DNA from: Sporothrix humicola | Lineage: Eukaryota; Ascomycota; Sordariomycetes; Ophiostomatales; Ophiostomataceae | Length of the DNA stretch: 64,000 bases | Direction of reading: 5' to 3' | Assembly: GCA_021396245.1 (NCBI GenBank) | Contig: WNYE01000031.1 | Span: 62,001 to 126,000, forward strand | In this document: positions 53,971 through 64,000 of the stretch, in pieces | How positions within the stretch are numbered: the stretch's first letter is position 1 | Layout of the letters: each line of letters begins with the position of its first letter | Position numbers and translations under genes: made by a program | Notes under the pieces: generated by a model | The model's input: only the letters and a program-made list of their open reading frames with translations | What the model was told of the DNA's origin: nothing | Databases searched by the model: none

Positions 53971-55090
53971 ATGGCGGTAGGTATGTTGCGTAAATATTAA
54001 TATTATAGGTTATGTATTGAGAAACGAAGAAGAGGGCGGCCGTCTTAGTATTTATACAACTTTAAAGGCCACAATAATATACACAGAGAGCTTACATATG
54101 AGAAATAGTATATATTTCTACATTTATTTTTAGTCTAATAACTATAACTGTGTCAAGAAATGGAAAAAGAAAGTCGGTTATCACCATTTATTTCAAAAAA
54201 ATATACAGTTATTTTGGGTACAGCTTTGCTAAGACGTTTTATCTCATACATGTCTGCTAACATATCCTTTTTTTTAAGGCAAACTATCGTCTCAAAGCAC
54301 ACGCTATATTTTAAATATACACGATGTGTGAAAGAAACGCACAAGGAAAAGGGTTAGTTATTAGCTTATCTATATATCCCAGGGATGTCTCGTCGTGTTG
54401 GTGTTATTCTTTGCACATAGTGTTGGCGGACAACGAAAGCCAAAAATACGCACGAGTTTATGAATATCTTCAAATATTCAAAGGGGCAGTCGTAATCTTG
54501 AGACTTGAGGTTAAATTTTGGTGTTTAAGGTATGCTATTTTTGTAAACAAAATGATAGAACAGAATATGGTGAAGAGATGTTCATCTTCGGCCCTTGTAC
54601 TACAACATTCACCCCTACACATATAGTTCGTGTGTACCAAGCAGGCTGGCAGGGACGACGCAGAAGCACGTCTAAACAACAAAGGCCCTCGTAGAACTTT
54701 TTTTCTGGTACTAACCGACGTGGCTATAATTTCTTTCATTTTAGTTGTATGTGTGTTAATTTCTATCTTTAAAGTACCTTTCGCATCCTGACTCCTCACT
54801 TATTCCAGAGTTCTCCATAACCTTCCATTCTTAATGTTTTTTTGAAGAAGTACGGCGTCGTCATCAACACAACGTGCCTGGGAAAGTTTCACGACGGTGT
54901 CGGTATAGCCACGTCGGCCCTTGCACATGCTCATAGCTACCAAAACTCGTTGTTGTTATAAATTAAGTGAAAACTCGAATATGACATGAACACCCACTGA
55001 TCACACTATACTCTTGGCACGGTACAGTATCGAGTCTCAACTACAAACGAATAAAATACAAAACAACTCTCATTGCAACTTTCGCCCAAC

Positions 55091-55596
55091 TCAGACGTAC
55101 GTCGGCCAGACCCAGGTCGTGGCATAGGCCGTAGTGGTTGCGGCCGCACCAGCCGCCGTAGTGGTGGTGGTGGCTGCTGCCGTAATAGGCGCCTGAACCA
55201 GCTCGAACATGAAACCGTTGATGGGCACGCCCGTCGAGTCTTGGAACTGGATGTCGTAAATGTCCCGCAACAAGGTATTGCTTGGTGTCCAGACGTAGAA
55301 CGAGTCAACCAGCCCGCCTGTGCACACAGTGGTTAGCATGGCCACATGCACATGAACTGGACCTGTTTACATTGTGCAGTCCTACAGTCCTACATACTCG
55401 CAATGACGCCCATGTTTTTAAAATAGGCGGGCGAGGCGCCCTTGAGCAGCGTCAAAGTGACGGGGCCGTTGGCGTCTGTCCAAGTAATGTTGAACTGCTT
55501 GCCAACTGTGATATTGTAAAAGTTTGCGTTGGTGAAGCGAAGCGCCTGCGTGACGCTGCTGGCCGCGGCCGTGAGGAGAAACGTGCTTATCTTCAT
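55091..55596 (-). CDS. Kre9/KNH-like small secreted wall protein
   Basis: Secreted protein of the Ser-Thr-rich GPI-anchored/Kre9-KNH (PF10342) type, associated with the fungal wall. Exons 55596..55398 and 55317..55091 with an 80-bp intron (GTATGT donor, GCTAACC branch, CACAG acceptor) give 141 residues. The signal peptide is MKISTFLLTAAASSVTQA. The single beta domain shows NITVGKQFNITWTDANGPVTLTLLKG, and after the junction GLVDSFYVWTPSNTLLRDIYDIQFQDS, matching the family pattern (ITW, LTL, FTWTP, IQDS). An Ala/Thr-rich tail (about 115-135) follows. A clear GPI signal is not seen; the end is TTWVWPTYV. Function beyond wall association is unknown. Confidence 0.82.
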
Positions 55597-56680
55597 GTTG
55601 ATAGAATGTTTATAGAATGTTGATAGAGAGAAAGCGAACTCGTCCGACCGAGAGGTTGTTTGGAGATGCCAACAATGAATCAAAGGACAAAGTTGTCAAC
55701 GAGAATTGTCACGCCTATGATAGAGCCGAGCCAAGTTGAACGATATTCAAAGACGAGATATTTGTTTACCTGAATTAGTAAAGTACGAAGAAAGGAGGTA
55801 CGACAGGACTATTATCCCCGACAAAGTGGAACATGTTTTGTTCAGCGTGTCTTGCATCCAGCTACAGTGCATCTGGCGTTTGAGAGACAATAGAGCCCCG
55901 GCATTGGTATCACTACGACTCTTCCAGAGCAGCACTCTCGAGTGTTCTTTTTTTTTTTTTTTTCCATCCAGCGTGACGGTGACAAGTCGGTCCGATCTTG
56001 GCAGGACAGGCTGGGACCAGCAGGCTAAGGAACGAACCATCCGGCCACGCGATCAGGGTGCAAGTCGGTAAGGGCGGCACCGGCTTGAGATATCCACTAT
56101 TCCCACGACCAGCCTTACCAAGGAACCCCACAACTGCGGGGATATACCACCAAAGAAGGGAAAGAAGAAGAGAAAACAGCATGGGGAGCCAAATCAAAAG
56201 ACAGCCCCAGTGTCAGTCAGGAAGCGAGCAGTACGCGGGGAAAGAGGGTCTACGACTCGCCGTCGGGTTAGCGTTGGAGACACGCAATGGCCATGCAGCT
56301 AACGGGCGGAGAAAAGACAAGCGCAGCAGCAAAACATGCAAGCACGACGAGCGTCGACGGAGCATCCAATGCACACAACTCGGTCCTTTGTCAGGTAGGC
56401 CCGACTGGACTTTGTTTCTCGGCGCCGGAAGGGCTAACTACAAGAGAAAGAAAGAGGCGAGACAAAGATGGAGACGGCGGAGAAAAAATAATTACGCTAT
56501 CTGCCAGTCACACCGTACTGGCTGATGGAGATAGAACGTCGACAAGGAGAGCACCAGGCCATCTCAACCATTGACCATTATATCAAATACAGACACGGGC
56601 CGTTCACCAGACGACGATTGAGATCAACGCTAGCATCTCATCAACCAATCTTGTCGCTGTTGTTCTTTCTCTGGCCGAAT
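55597..56680. other. Intergenic region
   Basis: Divergent promoter region between the Kre9-like and ceramidase-like genes. Contains a T16 run (55951-55966). Frames open upstream of 56681 carry no domain signal. Confidence 0.5.
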
Positions 56681-58099
56681 ATGAAGGGTCTCTCCATTCT
56701 GTCGTTAGCAGCATCGCTGCTATCCTGGGCAGCCTCGTCCGCCGCCAGGTCAAATTGCTCGTCCAATGGCCTCATGGTTGGCACGGCGCGCATCGACATC
56801 ACGCCGTACCCCAACCCTCACTGGCTGCCACTGAACGAGTTCGAGCACGAGAAGCTGCACGTCCGCGCCATTGTGTACGAGAACAATGGCGTGCGCGGCG
56901 CCTTTGTCAACTGCGAGCTCGCCTTCATCCAGGACGGCATATACAAAACCGCCAACAAGCTCGTGGCCGAGGCTCTGAACACGTCGCTCGCCAACGTGCT
57001 CGTGTCCATCACCCATGCACACAGTGCCGGGCCTGCTGGCGTCACCAACGCCAACCAATATGGCAACGGCGCGGTCCGCAACTACACGTCGCTGGGTCTG
57101 GCCGCCGTCGAGGCCGCCACGCTCGCCCTGGGCAACATGAAGCCGGCCAAGGTCGGCTACAACACGGGCGAGGCCTACTTTAATGTCAACCGGGACAAGC
57201 TCGACCCGCTTACCGGCCGCTGGACGCAGGCTGCCAACCTGTCCGGCCCCATCGACCGCGAGGTCCAGGTGCTGACGTTTGTCGGCCTCGACGATACGCC
57301 GCTTGCCTCGTACACGAGCTACGGCATGCACCCCGTCAACTCGTACCTCAGCGGCTTCACCACGGGCGACTGGCCCGCCGCCATGATGCGCTGGATCGAG
57401 ACCACCATGAGCCTTAACGACACGTTTGTGGCCATTTACTCGCAGCAGGCGTCCGGTGACGTCAACCCGCTGCTGCGCCGGGCCGGCACCAACAACCTGG
57501 CGTCCATCAGCTCCGTGCCCATCACCGGCTTCGAGCTGGTCCAGGAGTGCGTCGAAGAGGCCGTGCGCGACGGCTACACGCCGTTTGTGCGTCCCGACGA
57601 CCACTACATCCGCCAGCTCTTCCAGGAGCTCGAGGCCCAGGGCATCATGATGGGCGAGATTGTCATACAGATCATGTCGACGACCAGAGACTACGACGCC
57701 AACCCGACGATCTGGGCTGCGCAGGAGACCGTCAGCTGTCCCGGCCGCACGCGGCTCGACACGGCCCGCGAGGGTGTTGCCGGCGTCTACACCAATGGGC
57801 CGGCGTTTAATGTAACGACGGGTGCGGTTGGCCTCGGCGACGTTGTGCTCGTGGCGATCGGCGGCGAGATCTTTACGCGCATCGGCTGGCGCATCAAGAA
57901 CGAGACCACCATGGCCAAGACCATGCTTGTCACCATGACTAACGGCCAGCCGTCGGGCTACATTCCCGACGAGCTCTCCTTCAACCACGAGACGTTCCAG
58001 GTGCTCGGCACGAGTTTGATGCCCGGTTCGTGTGCAGAGCTTAATATTTCGAGCTCGCTGGTGTCCATGGTGGCCGAGTACAAGGCTACCCTGAGCTGA
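56681..58099 (+). CDS. Neutral/alkaline ceramidase-like secreted protein
   Basis: Member of the neutral/alkaline non-lysosomal ceramidase family (PF04734 type). Intronless, 472 residues from ATG 56681, which opens the signal peptide MKGLSILSLAASLLSWAASS. The frame is open 52 codons further upstream without domain content. Family marks are VGTARIDITPYPNPHW at the mature start, SITHAHSAGPAG (metal histidines; THTHSGPGG in classic members), YGMHPVNSYLSGFTTGDWPAAM, and QQASGDVNPLLRR. The protein is shorter than classic 700-residue neutral ceramidases and lacks their C-terminal immunoglobulin-like domain, so it belongs to a short fungal subgroup. Several N-glycosylation sequons are present. Substrate is inferred only. 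A truncated related copy lies at 61604-61919. Confidence 0.85.
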   Translation: MKGLSILSLAASLLSWAASSAARSNCSSNGLMVGTARIDITPYPNPHWLPLNEFEHEKLHVRAIVYENNGVRGAFVNCELAFIQDGIYKTANKLVAEALNTSLANVLVSITHAHSAGPAGVTNANQYGNGAVRNYTSLGLAAVEAATLALGNMKPAKVGYNTGEAYFNVNRDKLDPLTGRWTQAANLSGPIDREVQVLTFVGLDDTPLASYTSYGMHPVNSYLSGFTTGDWPAAMMRWIETTMSLNDTFVAIYSQQASGDVNPLLRRAGTNNLASISSVPITGFELVQECVEEAVRDGYTPFVRPDDHYIRQLFQELEAQGIMMGEIVIQIMSTTRDYDANPTIWAAQETVSCPGRTRLDTAREGVAGVYTNGPAFNVTTGAVGLGDVVLVAIGGEIFTRIGWRIKNETTMAKTMLVTMTNGQPSGYIPDELSFNHETFQVLGTSLMPGSCAELNISSSLVSMVAEYKATLS

Positions 58100-58795
58100 G
58101 GGAGGCTCGTAACGTTAGTGGGTTGTTAGCGAGGGAGGAAGCAGCAATGAAATAAATAGAGTAACAATTCAAAGAAAATTTAAAAAATCAATCAAAATAA
58201 TCAAAATAGTTCATCTTGACAGATGTGGACGACATTAAGTAATACAAGACACTCTATCCCTAGCGTACGTCGTATCTCATAGTTAAAGGGCAGAAGCATT
58301 ATCCATACCAGACCATAGGCGCAAATAATATCCGAAGCAAACATAGAAGACGTCGTAGACCATAAACATAAACACAATGCAGCACCAGCCATAATCAGTC
58401 TTCATTCACCTTTTTGTATGAAAAGTGTTTCTGTTTCAAACAAGCGGTAACGGCAAAGTCTTCTATCTAGTTACCAGGAGGAAGCCCCAGTCTTATACGT
58501 CCTTTTTCATTCATTCGTATTTTGTTCTTCATTTCATACCTCGTATGAAAAAAACTTTTTCTCTTTCCTGTTTCATTCCTTTTTTCTTCCTTTTTTTTTC
58601 CGCCATATAAAATAGCTCCTGGTCAATCGTCTCTCATTCTTGTGCGCTACTTGTACATTACACTACCCGCACTACCTACTTTCCGGTCTCCGCTTTTATC
58701 TTCTTCCGTAGTCCGCGGGGTGTTCCTGCATGGCCTCCCTTAGTTTCCTGGTGCGGCCCGCTGGGCTGGCCGCGTAAGGTACTTTTTCGCCACAC
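58100..58795. other. Intergenic region between convergent genes
   Basis: AT-rich 3' flanks of the ceramidase-like and esterase genes. No gene seen. Confidence 0.55.
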
Positions 58796-60785
58796 TTAGT
58801 GTGACAAGTACTGGCCGATGGAGTTGATATACTCCATCTGAGCGCTTCGGTAATCGTCCAACTCAACATACGGATCAAAGCGCTGGAATACAAAATCTTG
58901 TGCCCTTCGGTTGTAAGCTGGCCAATAAGCCGTATCGTTGACTTGAATAAGTCGTTAGTCACAATGAACCACGCCGTTGGATATGGCTCCAAGGGGAAGA
59001 CATGCTCTGATACTGTGATATATCTGGCAAAGAGACTCAAGACTTACTCTGGTGGTTATTAGGCGTGAGGTCGTTAATAAATGACACCCACATCGAGGTC
59101 ATTAGTTGCGCAAGCTCTGCGTCGCCGGGTCGGTCACCCAGCGGATTTTGAGTAGGCAGAGGGTTTGAAAATACGTATGCAACATCCTTGGGGTCATTAT
59201 TAGCTATCATGTCGAAAAGCAGGAAAAAAAAAACGGTCAGCAAGAATACACACGACTTACAGAGAAATGCACTCTGCCGATATCGACGGTCACATTCTGG
59301 GTCACTTGGTTATATCTCCAAGCATACACTTCGTTCCCAGCCTTTGCCATCGTTTGACTCAGCAGTCGACGAGGAGCGAATTGTTGGAGGTCCGTGTAGA
59401 TTGCATTCGTACGCTTATCTTGCAGTCCGGACACCAATACGCCGTCGCCAGTCTCGTACGGACATCCGAGAGCGGGATCATTCGGATATAGTTCGAGGAG
59501 TCTGTCAATGACATTCGAGGTAATGTTTGGCCAGGATTTGAATAAATGATCCGAAATATCCTTCGTGCCATTTGTGCCCTTTGGAGCGGACTGCGACGAG
59601 TCATCAGTGTTGCCTGTTGGGTTTTCTCAGTTAGAAATTGCAACGTATGGAATGGGGGGATGGAAGGGCAGCGCATGACAACTAACATCCATGCATAATC
59701 GTTACCGGTGCCACCTTGCCGGCTGCCAGCAGCTTTGTCGGATAGTCTTGGATGATATCACCGTCGACATTGGGCTGCCACGTGGCTGTTGACATTGCCG
59801 CGCTTGCGTTTAATTCTGCGAACGGAATGGAGCCAAGGCAGCGAAGAACCGAGCTGCTGCTGACATTGGCACACGATGTGTTGCCAACAATGGCGTCAAA
59901 GGCAGATTGCGCCTGGCCTGGAGTGTACATGGGGTTCCACGACGCAGCGCCGGACTCCATAATGCCGCCGCGGAAAAGAGATGAGCCGGTGGTGCCGCCT
60001 TGTCCCAAAATATGGTAGGCCACACTTTGAGAACCGGCACTTTGCCCCCAGATTGTGACTCGAGAAGGGTCACCGCCAAAGGCTGCAATGTTCTCTTGAA
60101 TCCATTGCAGCGCGAGTTGTTGGTCATATAGACCGAGATTTTGGGCTCGGGCATCGACAACCTCTTGGCCGTTGGGAAAGCCAAAAAACGAGACCCGGTA
60201 GTTCAGTGTTACCGTAATGATCGGACGGTTCATCTGCACCGATCGATCAACCACCCATGTTGTATTGTATCGGTGGTCGGGCGAGCCGCCGTTGGAAAAG
60301 CCACCGCCATAGATCCAAACTCCCACTGGAAGGTCGGCACCCTCGTCATACCCTTGTGGCCGGACGATGTTGAGGGTGAGGCAAGACTCTCCGGCCTTGT
60401 ACCCCCGGCCGTAAAGGGCGACATCATCGCCCCCGAAGCCAGGGCAGAACTCGGAGTATGCCGTTGCCTGAAAGCCATCGAGGGATTCGTTGTGACCAGA
60501 AGCACGGCCAAACCGAGGCGGCGGATTGCTCGCATAAGGTATACCGAAGAAGCCTGTAATAGATTAGTAAAATTGATGGAGAAATTGGGCACATGGGGTA
60601 CATGGGGCACATGACGCACCTTCTTGGGCGTAGGAGCCAAGCTGAATCCCACTGATTGAGCCATTCTTTATGGTTACAGTCGGAGCAGCCCGTCGATTGA
60701 TAGCATCGTGAGAAAACGCAGAACCAGTAGGTATGCCCAAGAATGACAACGCAAGCAATGCTTGGAGAAGCTTGCCGGAAGCCAT
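58796..60785 (-). CDS. Type-B carboxylesterase / cholinesterase-like, secreted
   Basis: Alpha/beta-hydrolase of the COesterase family (PF00135). Five exons: 60785..60620, 60553..59687, 59613..59261, 59186..59048 and 58941..58796, 556 residues in total, with every junction in phase. Introns are 66, 73, 74 and 106 bp with CTAA-type branch sites. The signal peptide is MASGKLLQALLALSFLGIPTGSA. FFGIPYASNPPPRFG follows the first junction, then GESCLTLNIVRP and VWIYGGGFSNGG (oxyanion hole). The nucleophile elbow is GQSAGSQS. Junction 3 needs the acceptor CCCCAAG rather than the nearer GATAG, and gives VHFSDVAYVFSNPLP, the family sequence. DLTPNNH carries the likely catalytic His. The substrate is unknown. 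Confidence 0.92.
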
Positions 60786-61603
60786 GACTGCAGTCTGTGG
60801 CGTTGCCTGAATAGTCGTCGGTGATACCAGTAAAAAGGGAAAATGAAGGGGCTGATGTGAAAACTAAATATACAGAGGCTCACTGGCATACATCATGGCC
60901 AACGGAGCACTCGCTTGGAATCCAGCTGGCGGAAGTAATATCACGGGCATACGTCATTTCCAACGGAGTACTCGCTTAGAATCCGGCACTCGCTTGAGGT
61001 CTGCTTCGGTGAAAATGCGGGGAGCACCGACATAGAACCGGCCCTATGTCCCCATGTTATGCAATGCCGATCAAGCCTTCACCTTGGTGATAATGTGCGG
61101 GGTACGACTATGAGATAAAAGGGCCAACAAATGTGCAGAAAAGCTGGTTGGCATTCTTTTGCTTGCCTTTTGCTTGCCGCCGTGGTAGAACACTGTGGAG
61201 TAATCCGACGACAGAGTTATTGGAGAATTCATTCTTCCCGGGAAATCGGGCAATTGGCCGCCGGTTAGCGCCGACCAACCCTCAAAGTTCGCCAATTGCG
61301 GGGGAGAGACAAAGGACCGATAAGAATCAGCCCAAGCTTAACTTTAACTTCCATGCGCCGTCTGAATTGCTGAATCATTAACAAGGAAGAGGACTGGTAG
61401 GGTAAGACCAAGGTGGCCGACGCTCCTGTCAACAACGTCAATCCAAGTCCACAGACAATATTCACAATATACTGATATCTGGCGCATTAGCGGAGTGTCC
61501 CTCTCAGATTTCTTTTTCTTTTTGTGATATCTGTTGCTCTTTAGTAGCGTTGTCGTAGAAATGACGCGGATAACCTCTTCACCAACAACAATCCCCAGAG
61601 CAG
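60786..61603. other. Intergenic region with direct repeat
   Basis: Promoter region of the esterase. It carries two 39-bp direct repeats (60885-60923, 60946-60984). No gene seen. Confidence 0.55.
60885..60984. repeat. 39-bp direct repeat pair upstream of the esterase
   Basis: 60885-60923 and 60946-60984 match at 34 of 39 positions (shared CAACGGAG, ACTCGCTT and GAATCC). A partial third copy, CACTCGCTTGAG, follows at 60987. They lie 100-200 bp upstream of the esterase ATG, where a regulator site could sit. Confidence 0.8.
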
Positions 61604-61919
61604 TTAGATGTTACCGACAGAAGCGAGGACATTCGTACCTGTTCGGCGCTGACGGGGGTTGACGTTGCCGGATGCTTGTTGGCAGTACTTATAGATCAAG
61701 ATGAAGTCGTTATCTAGCCCACCCAGTGACTCTTCGACCCAGGCGGCCATTGCACCGGGCCAATCGGCACTAGTATAGCCGGTGAGGTAGGACTGTACTG
61801 GATGCATGGCATAGCTAGTCGAGCTAGTGTAAGCTGCTATGGGGGTCCCATTGCGCGTTGAAAACGTCAGAACCTGTACCTCGGGGTCAACGGGGCCCGT
61901 GAGATTGGAAGTTTGTAAC
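61604..61919 (-). pseudogene. Truncated ceramidase-like copy
   Basis: One minus-strand exon-like block encodes a piece homologous to the gene at 56681: NLTGPVDPEVQVLTFSTRNG, then YAMHPVQSYLTGYTSADWPG and YCQQASGNVNPRQRRTGTN. These match NLSGPIDREVQVLTF, YGMHPVNSYLSGFTTGDWPA and QQASGDVNPLLRRAGTN of the intact protein. The block starts after an acceptor-like TATTTAG and stops at TAA (61604), or runs into a donor-like GTAACA. I find neither the N-terminal ceramidase part upstream (61.9-62.5 kb) nor the C-terminal part downstream. It is therefore a relic, on the opposite strand to the intact gene and on the far side of the esterase. Confidence 0.75.
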
Positions 61920-62677
61920 TAAATACGACCTTGAGCTTAATTGCGATTTTCAATGAACCGCGTGCTTTTATCTTGTGTGACGAAAGCGATGTCGAACTGG
62001 TCGTTGTTAAAGAACGGAGTTAGCTCAGAGAATGTCGTGGCTGGCAGTTTTTCATAATGGTAACTACATTTGTGGCCGCGCTTATGATCACCGGTGACAA
62101 TTCCTCGGGCGATAAAAGAGATCGTCAATTCCATGTTCGGTGTCCATTTTTTTCTTCTTTAAAAGGAAAACAAGCAGTAAGATACTGTAGCTTTTAACGT
62201 GTTTCCCCCTGTGCCCGTGTCCGTATTTATCTTACCAGGGAGAGTCGCCGCGCCGCTGGTCAGTTGAATCGGGTCTTGTCTTGTGCTCGCACGATAGCGA
62301 CTGGACAAGCCAGTAGGTTCCCATCGATATACCGTTATTCTTCGGTGCCAATCTGTTCGCGTTGTTACATGTAGACTCCCGCCACCATGCTGCGCTACAG
62401 CATCTTTATTTATTGCCATTTTGAAATGCAAAATGGGAGCTGTGTGTAAAAATAGTTGCATGCCGTAATTACTTACGAATGGAAGAGCAAGTATATTATT
62501 AGACGATAATAGGGGCACCGTGCGCAATTGGGTCGCGAGGTGCCACGGAGTTTGTCTTTATATATATTTTTCCCGTACATGCCAAGCGATCTATTCCGTG
62601 AGCTGCCTACACATTATCAGACATGTCCCAGTTCTTACGGAGTCGGCCGTCGTTGGCACAAAATTATTGTCCTATCT
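61920..62677. other. Intergenic region
   Basis: Between the ceramidase relic and the 3' end of the dehydrogenase. Short frames here show no similarity to ceramidase and no other motif. Confidence 0.45.
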
Positions 62678-63997
62678 TTACGACTGTGTGGGCATGGCCA
62701 CGTCGGCCCGTGCATCGGCGGCGTCTTCCTGGCGCCACATGGCGGTGACGGTCTTTTGCTGGGTGTAAAAGGCGATGCCGGGGCGACCGTAAAAGGTGCT
62801 GGCGCCGCCGGCCGCGATGCTCTTCTTGTTGCCGGTAAAAGAGAACATGGGCAGCGGGACGGGGATGGGGACGTTGATGCCGACCTGGCCGGCCTCGATG
62901 GTGCGGCGGAAGTGCTCGGCGGCGGCGCCAGAGCGCGTAAAGATGGCGGCGCCGTTGCCGTAGGGATTGCGGTTGACGAGGGCGACGGCGTCGTCGAGGG
63001 AGTCAGCGCGGAGGCATATGAGGACGGGGCCGAAGATTTCCTCGCGGTAGCACTGCATGTCGGGCGTGGCATCAGAAATAATGGTGGGCCCAACCCAGTT
63101 GCCGTCGGCCATCGCGGGATCGGAAGGGCGGTAGCCGCGGCCGTCGAGTAGGATGGTGGCGCCCTCGTCGACGGCGCTTTGGATCAGTCCCTCGATACGA
63201 GCCTTGCTGTGCGGCGAGATGACGGGGCCGAGGTCGGCGGCGTCGACAAAGCCGCCGTCCACCTTTAATTCCTTGGCGGTGTCGACGAGGTCGGGCAGCC
63301 ACTGCTGGGTTTCGCCGACGAGGACAACGACACTGAGGGCCATGCACCGCTGGCCGGCCGCACCAAAGGCGGCTCCGACGACGCTGCGAACAAAATGGTT
63401 CTTGTCGCAGTCGGGCAGGACGACAGCGTGGTTCTTGGCGCCGAGGTTGGCCTGGACGCGCTTGCCGTGGGCGGATCCTTTATTGAAAATGTACTCACCG
63501 GCCGCGTTGCCGCCGACAAAGCTGACGGCTTTAATGTCTGGGTGCTCGAGCAAGAAATCGACGGTGGCGTGCGTGCCGTGCACAATGTTGAGGACACCGT
63601 CGGGCAGGCCGGCCTCACGGGCGAGTTCTGCGAGAATCAAGGCGGCGCCGGGATCGCGCTCGCTCGGCTTGAGGACGAGCGTATTGCCCGTGACGCAGGC
63701 AATGGGAATGGACCACAGCGGGATCATGGCGGGGAAGTTGAACGGGCAGATGGCCGCCGTCACGCCCAGCGGCTCGCGGTAGCTGCGCGTCTCCATGTCG
63801 CGCGCCACCTCGAGCACTTCGCCTTTGAGCAGTTCTGGCGCCGCACAGGCCGCCTCGGCCACTTGGAGACCGCGCAAAACGTCGCCGCGCGCGTCGGCAA
63901 ACGTCTTACCCTGCTCCAGGGTAATGCTGGCCGCGAGACGGTCCCAGTGCTCCCGGATCAGCGCCACGACGCGGAACATTATCTGCTGGCGCGCCAT
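62678..63997 (-). CDS. Methylmalonate-semialdehyde dehydrogenase, 3' part
   Basis: CoA-acylating aldehyde dehydrogenase (ALDH6 family) that converts methylmalonate semialdehyde to propionyl-CoA in valine and pyrimidine breakdown, normally in mitochondria. 439 residues are visible. The frame continues past the right edge, and the first visible Met (ARQQIMFRVVALIREHW) is internal, so roughly 100 N-terminal residues including the expected mitochondrial leader are outside. Marks are ICPFNFPAMIPLWSIPIA, KPSERDPGAA (cofactor site), SFVGGNAAGEYIF, GAKNHAVVLPDCD, and the catalytic Cys in AAGQRCMALS (visible residue 218). EEIFGPVL and the end ENKSIAAG-type segment (here NKKSIAAGGAS) are also conserved. 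No frame damage. Confidence 0.93.
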   Translation of the reverse strand: MARQQIMFRVVALIREHWDRLAASITLEQGKTFADARGDVLRGLQVAEAACAAPELLKGEVLEVARDMETRSYREPLGVTAAICPFNFPAMIPLWSIPIACVTGNTLVLKPSERDPGAALILAELAREAGLPDGVLNIVHGTHATVDFLLEHPDIKAVSFVGGNAAGEYIFNKGSAHGKRVQANLGAKNHAVVLPDCDKNHFVRSVVGAAFGAAGQRCMALSVVVLVGETQQWLPDLVDTAKELKVDGGFVDAADLGPVISPHSKARIEGLIQSAVDEGATILLDGRGYRPSDPAMADGNWVGPTIISDATPDMQCYREEIFGPVLICLRADSLDDAVALVNRNPYGNGAAIFTRSGAAAEHFRRTIEAGQVGINVPIPVPLPMFSFTGNKKSIAAGGASTFYGRPGIAFYTQQKTVTAMWRQEDAADARADVAMPTQS

Positions 63998-64000
63998 GAT

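Larger units (their letters stand above)
50483..55090. other. AT-rich, gene-poor island
   Basis: About 4.6 kb of clearly AT-richer sequence after the NLR, with only short, weak ORFs (listed separately). I recognise no transposase, reverse transcriptase, LTR or tandem array. It may be decayed mobile DNA or a fast-evolving accessory compartment; the sequence does not decide. Confidence 0.55.

Noticed and set aside
56750..57988. 412-codon minus-strand open frame
   Set aside because: Mirror of the ceramidase-like gene; no motif.
1..64000. CRISPR array, prokaryotic operon or biosynthetic gene cluster
   Set aside because: No spaced repeats, no operon structure, no polyketide or peptide synthase; the DNA is fungal.

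Overview
The window is nuclear DNA from a filamentous ascomycete (Pezizomycotina, most likely Sordariomycetes; the class is an inference). Signs are short 47-110 bp GT-AG introns with CTAAC-type branch sites, CT-rich promoter tracts, fungal-only families (Zn2Cys6/fungal_trans, DUF1996, Kre9/KNH, DUF7730, NACHT/STAND receptors), a split tRNA-Phe, and monocistronic genes on both strands. Coding regions are GC-rich at third positions; several intergenic blocks, above all 50.5-55.0 kb, are AT-rich and gene-poor.

Layout. 0-10 kb: 5' part of a GtaA-type glutaminase (cut by the left edge), an MFS sugar porter divergent from an arylsulfatase, and a transcription factor with two consecutive zinc-cluster motifs. 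11-17 kb: an unresolved small locus, a secreted phosphoesterase (phospholipase C/acid phosphatase family), a CCC1/VIT1-type vacuolar metal transporter and an unrecognised small gene. 17.5-24.6 kb: a LacZ-type GH2 beta-galactosidase, tRNA-Phe(GAA) with an intron, and a MetE/UROD-like zinc methyltransferase. 24.6-33.2 kb: an accessory block of two protein-kinase-like genes and two tandem DUF7730 paralogues, with three diverged copies of one upstream segment. One kinase-like copy and one DUF7730 copy carry in-frame TAG codons. 34-45.3 kb: mostly housekeeping genes: a polytopic membrane protein, a nitroreductase, a secreted DUF1996 protein, a small cysteine-containing secreted protein, exosome subunit Rrp41, an ER thioredoxin/PDI protein ending HEEL, and ESCRT regulator Vta1. 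46.5-50.5 kb: a large NACHT NLR-like receptor, followed by the AT-rich island with a few uncertain small ORFs. 55-64 kb: a Kre9/KNH-like wall protein, a neutral-ceramidase-like protein, a five-exon type-B carboxylesterase, a truncated second ceramidase-like copy, and methylmalonate-semialdehyde dehydrogenase (cut by the right edge).

There is no clear biosynthetic cluster. The most distinctive parts are the kinase-like/DUF7730 block with its triplicated upstream segment, the double zinc-cluster regulator, the NLR next to the AT-rich island, and the ceramidase-like duplication around the esterase. Gene models were read by eye from reading frames and splice signals; functions rest on recognised motifs, not on database searches.
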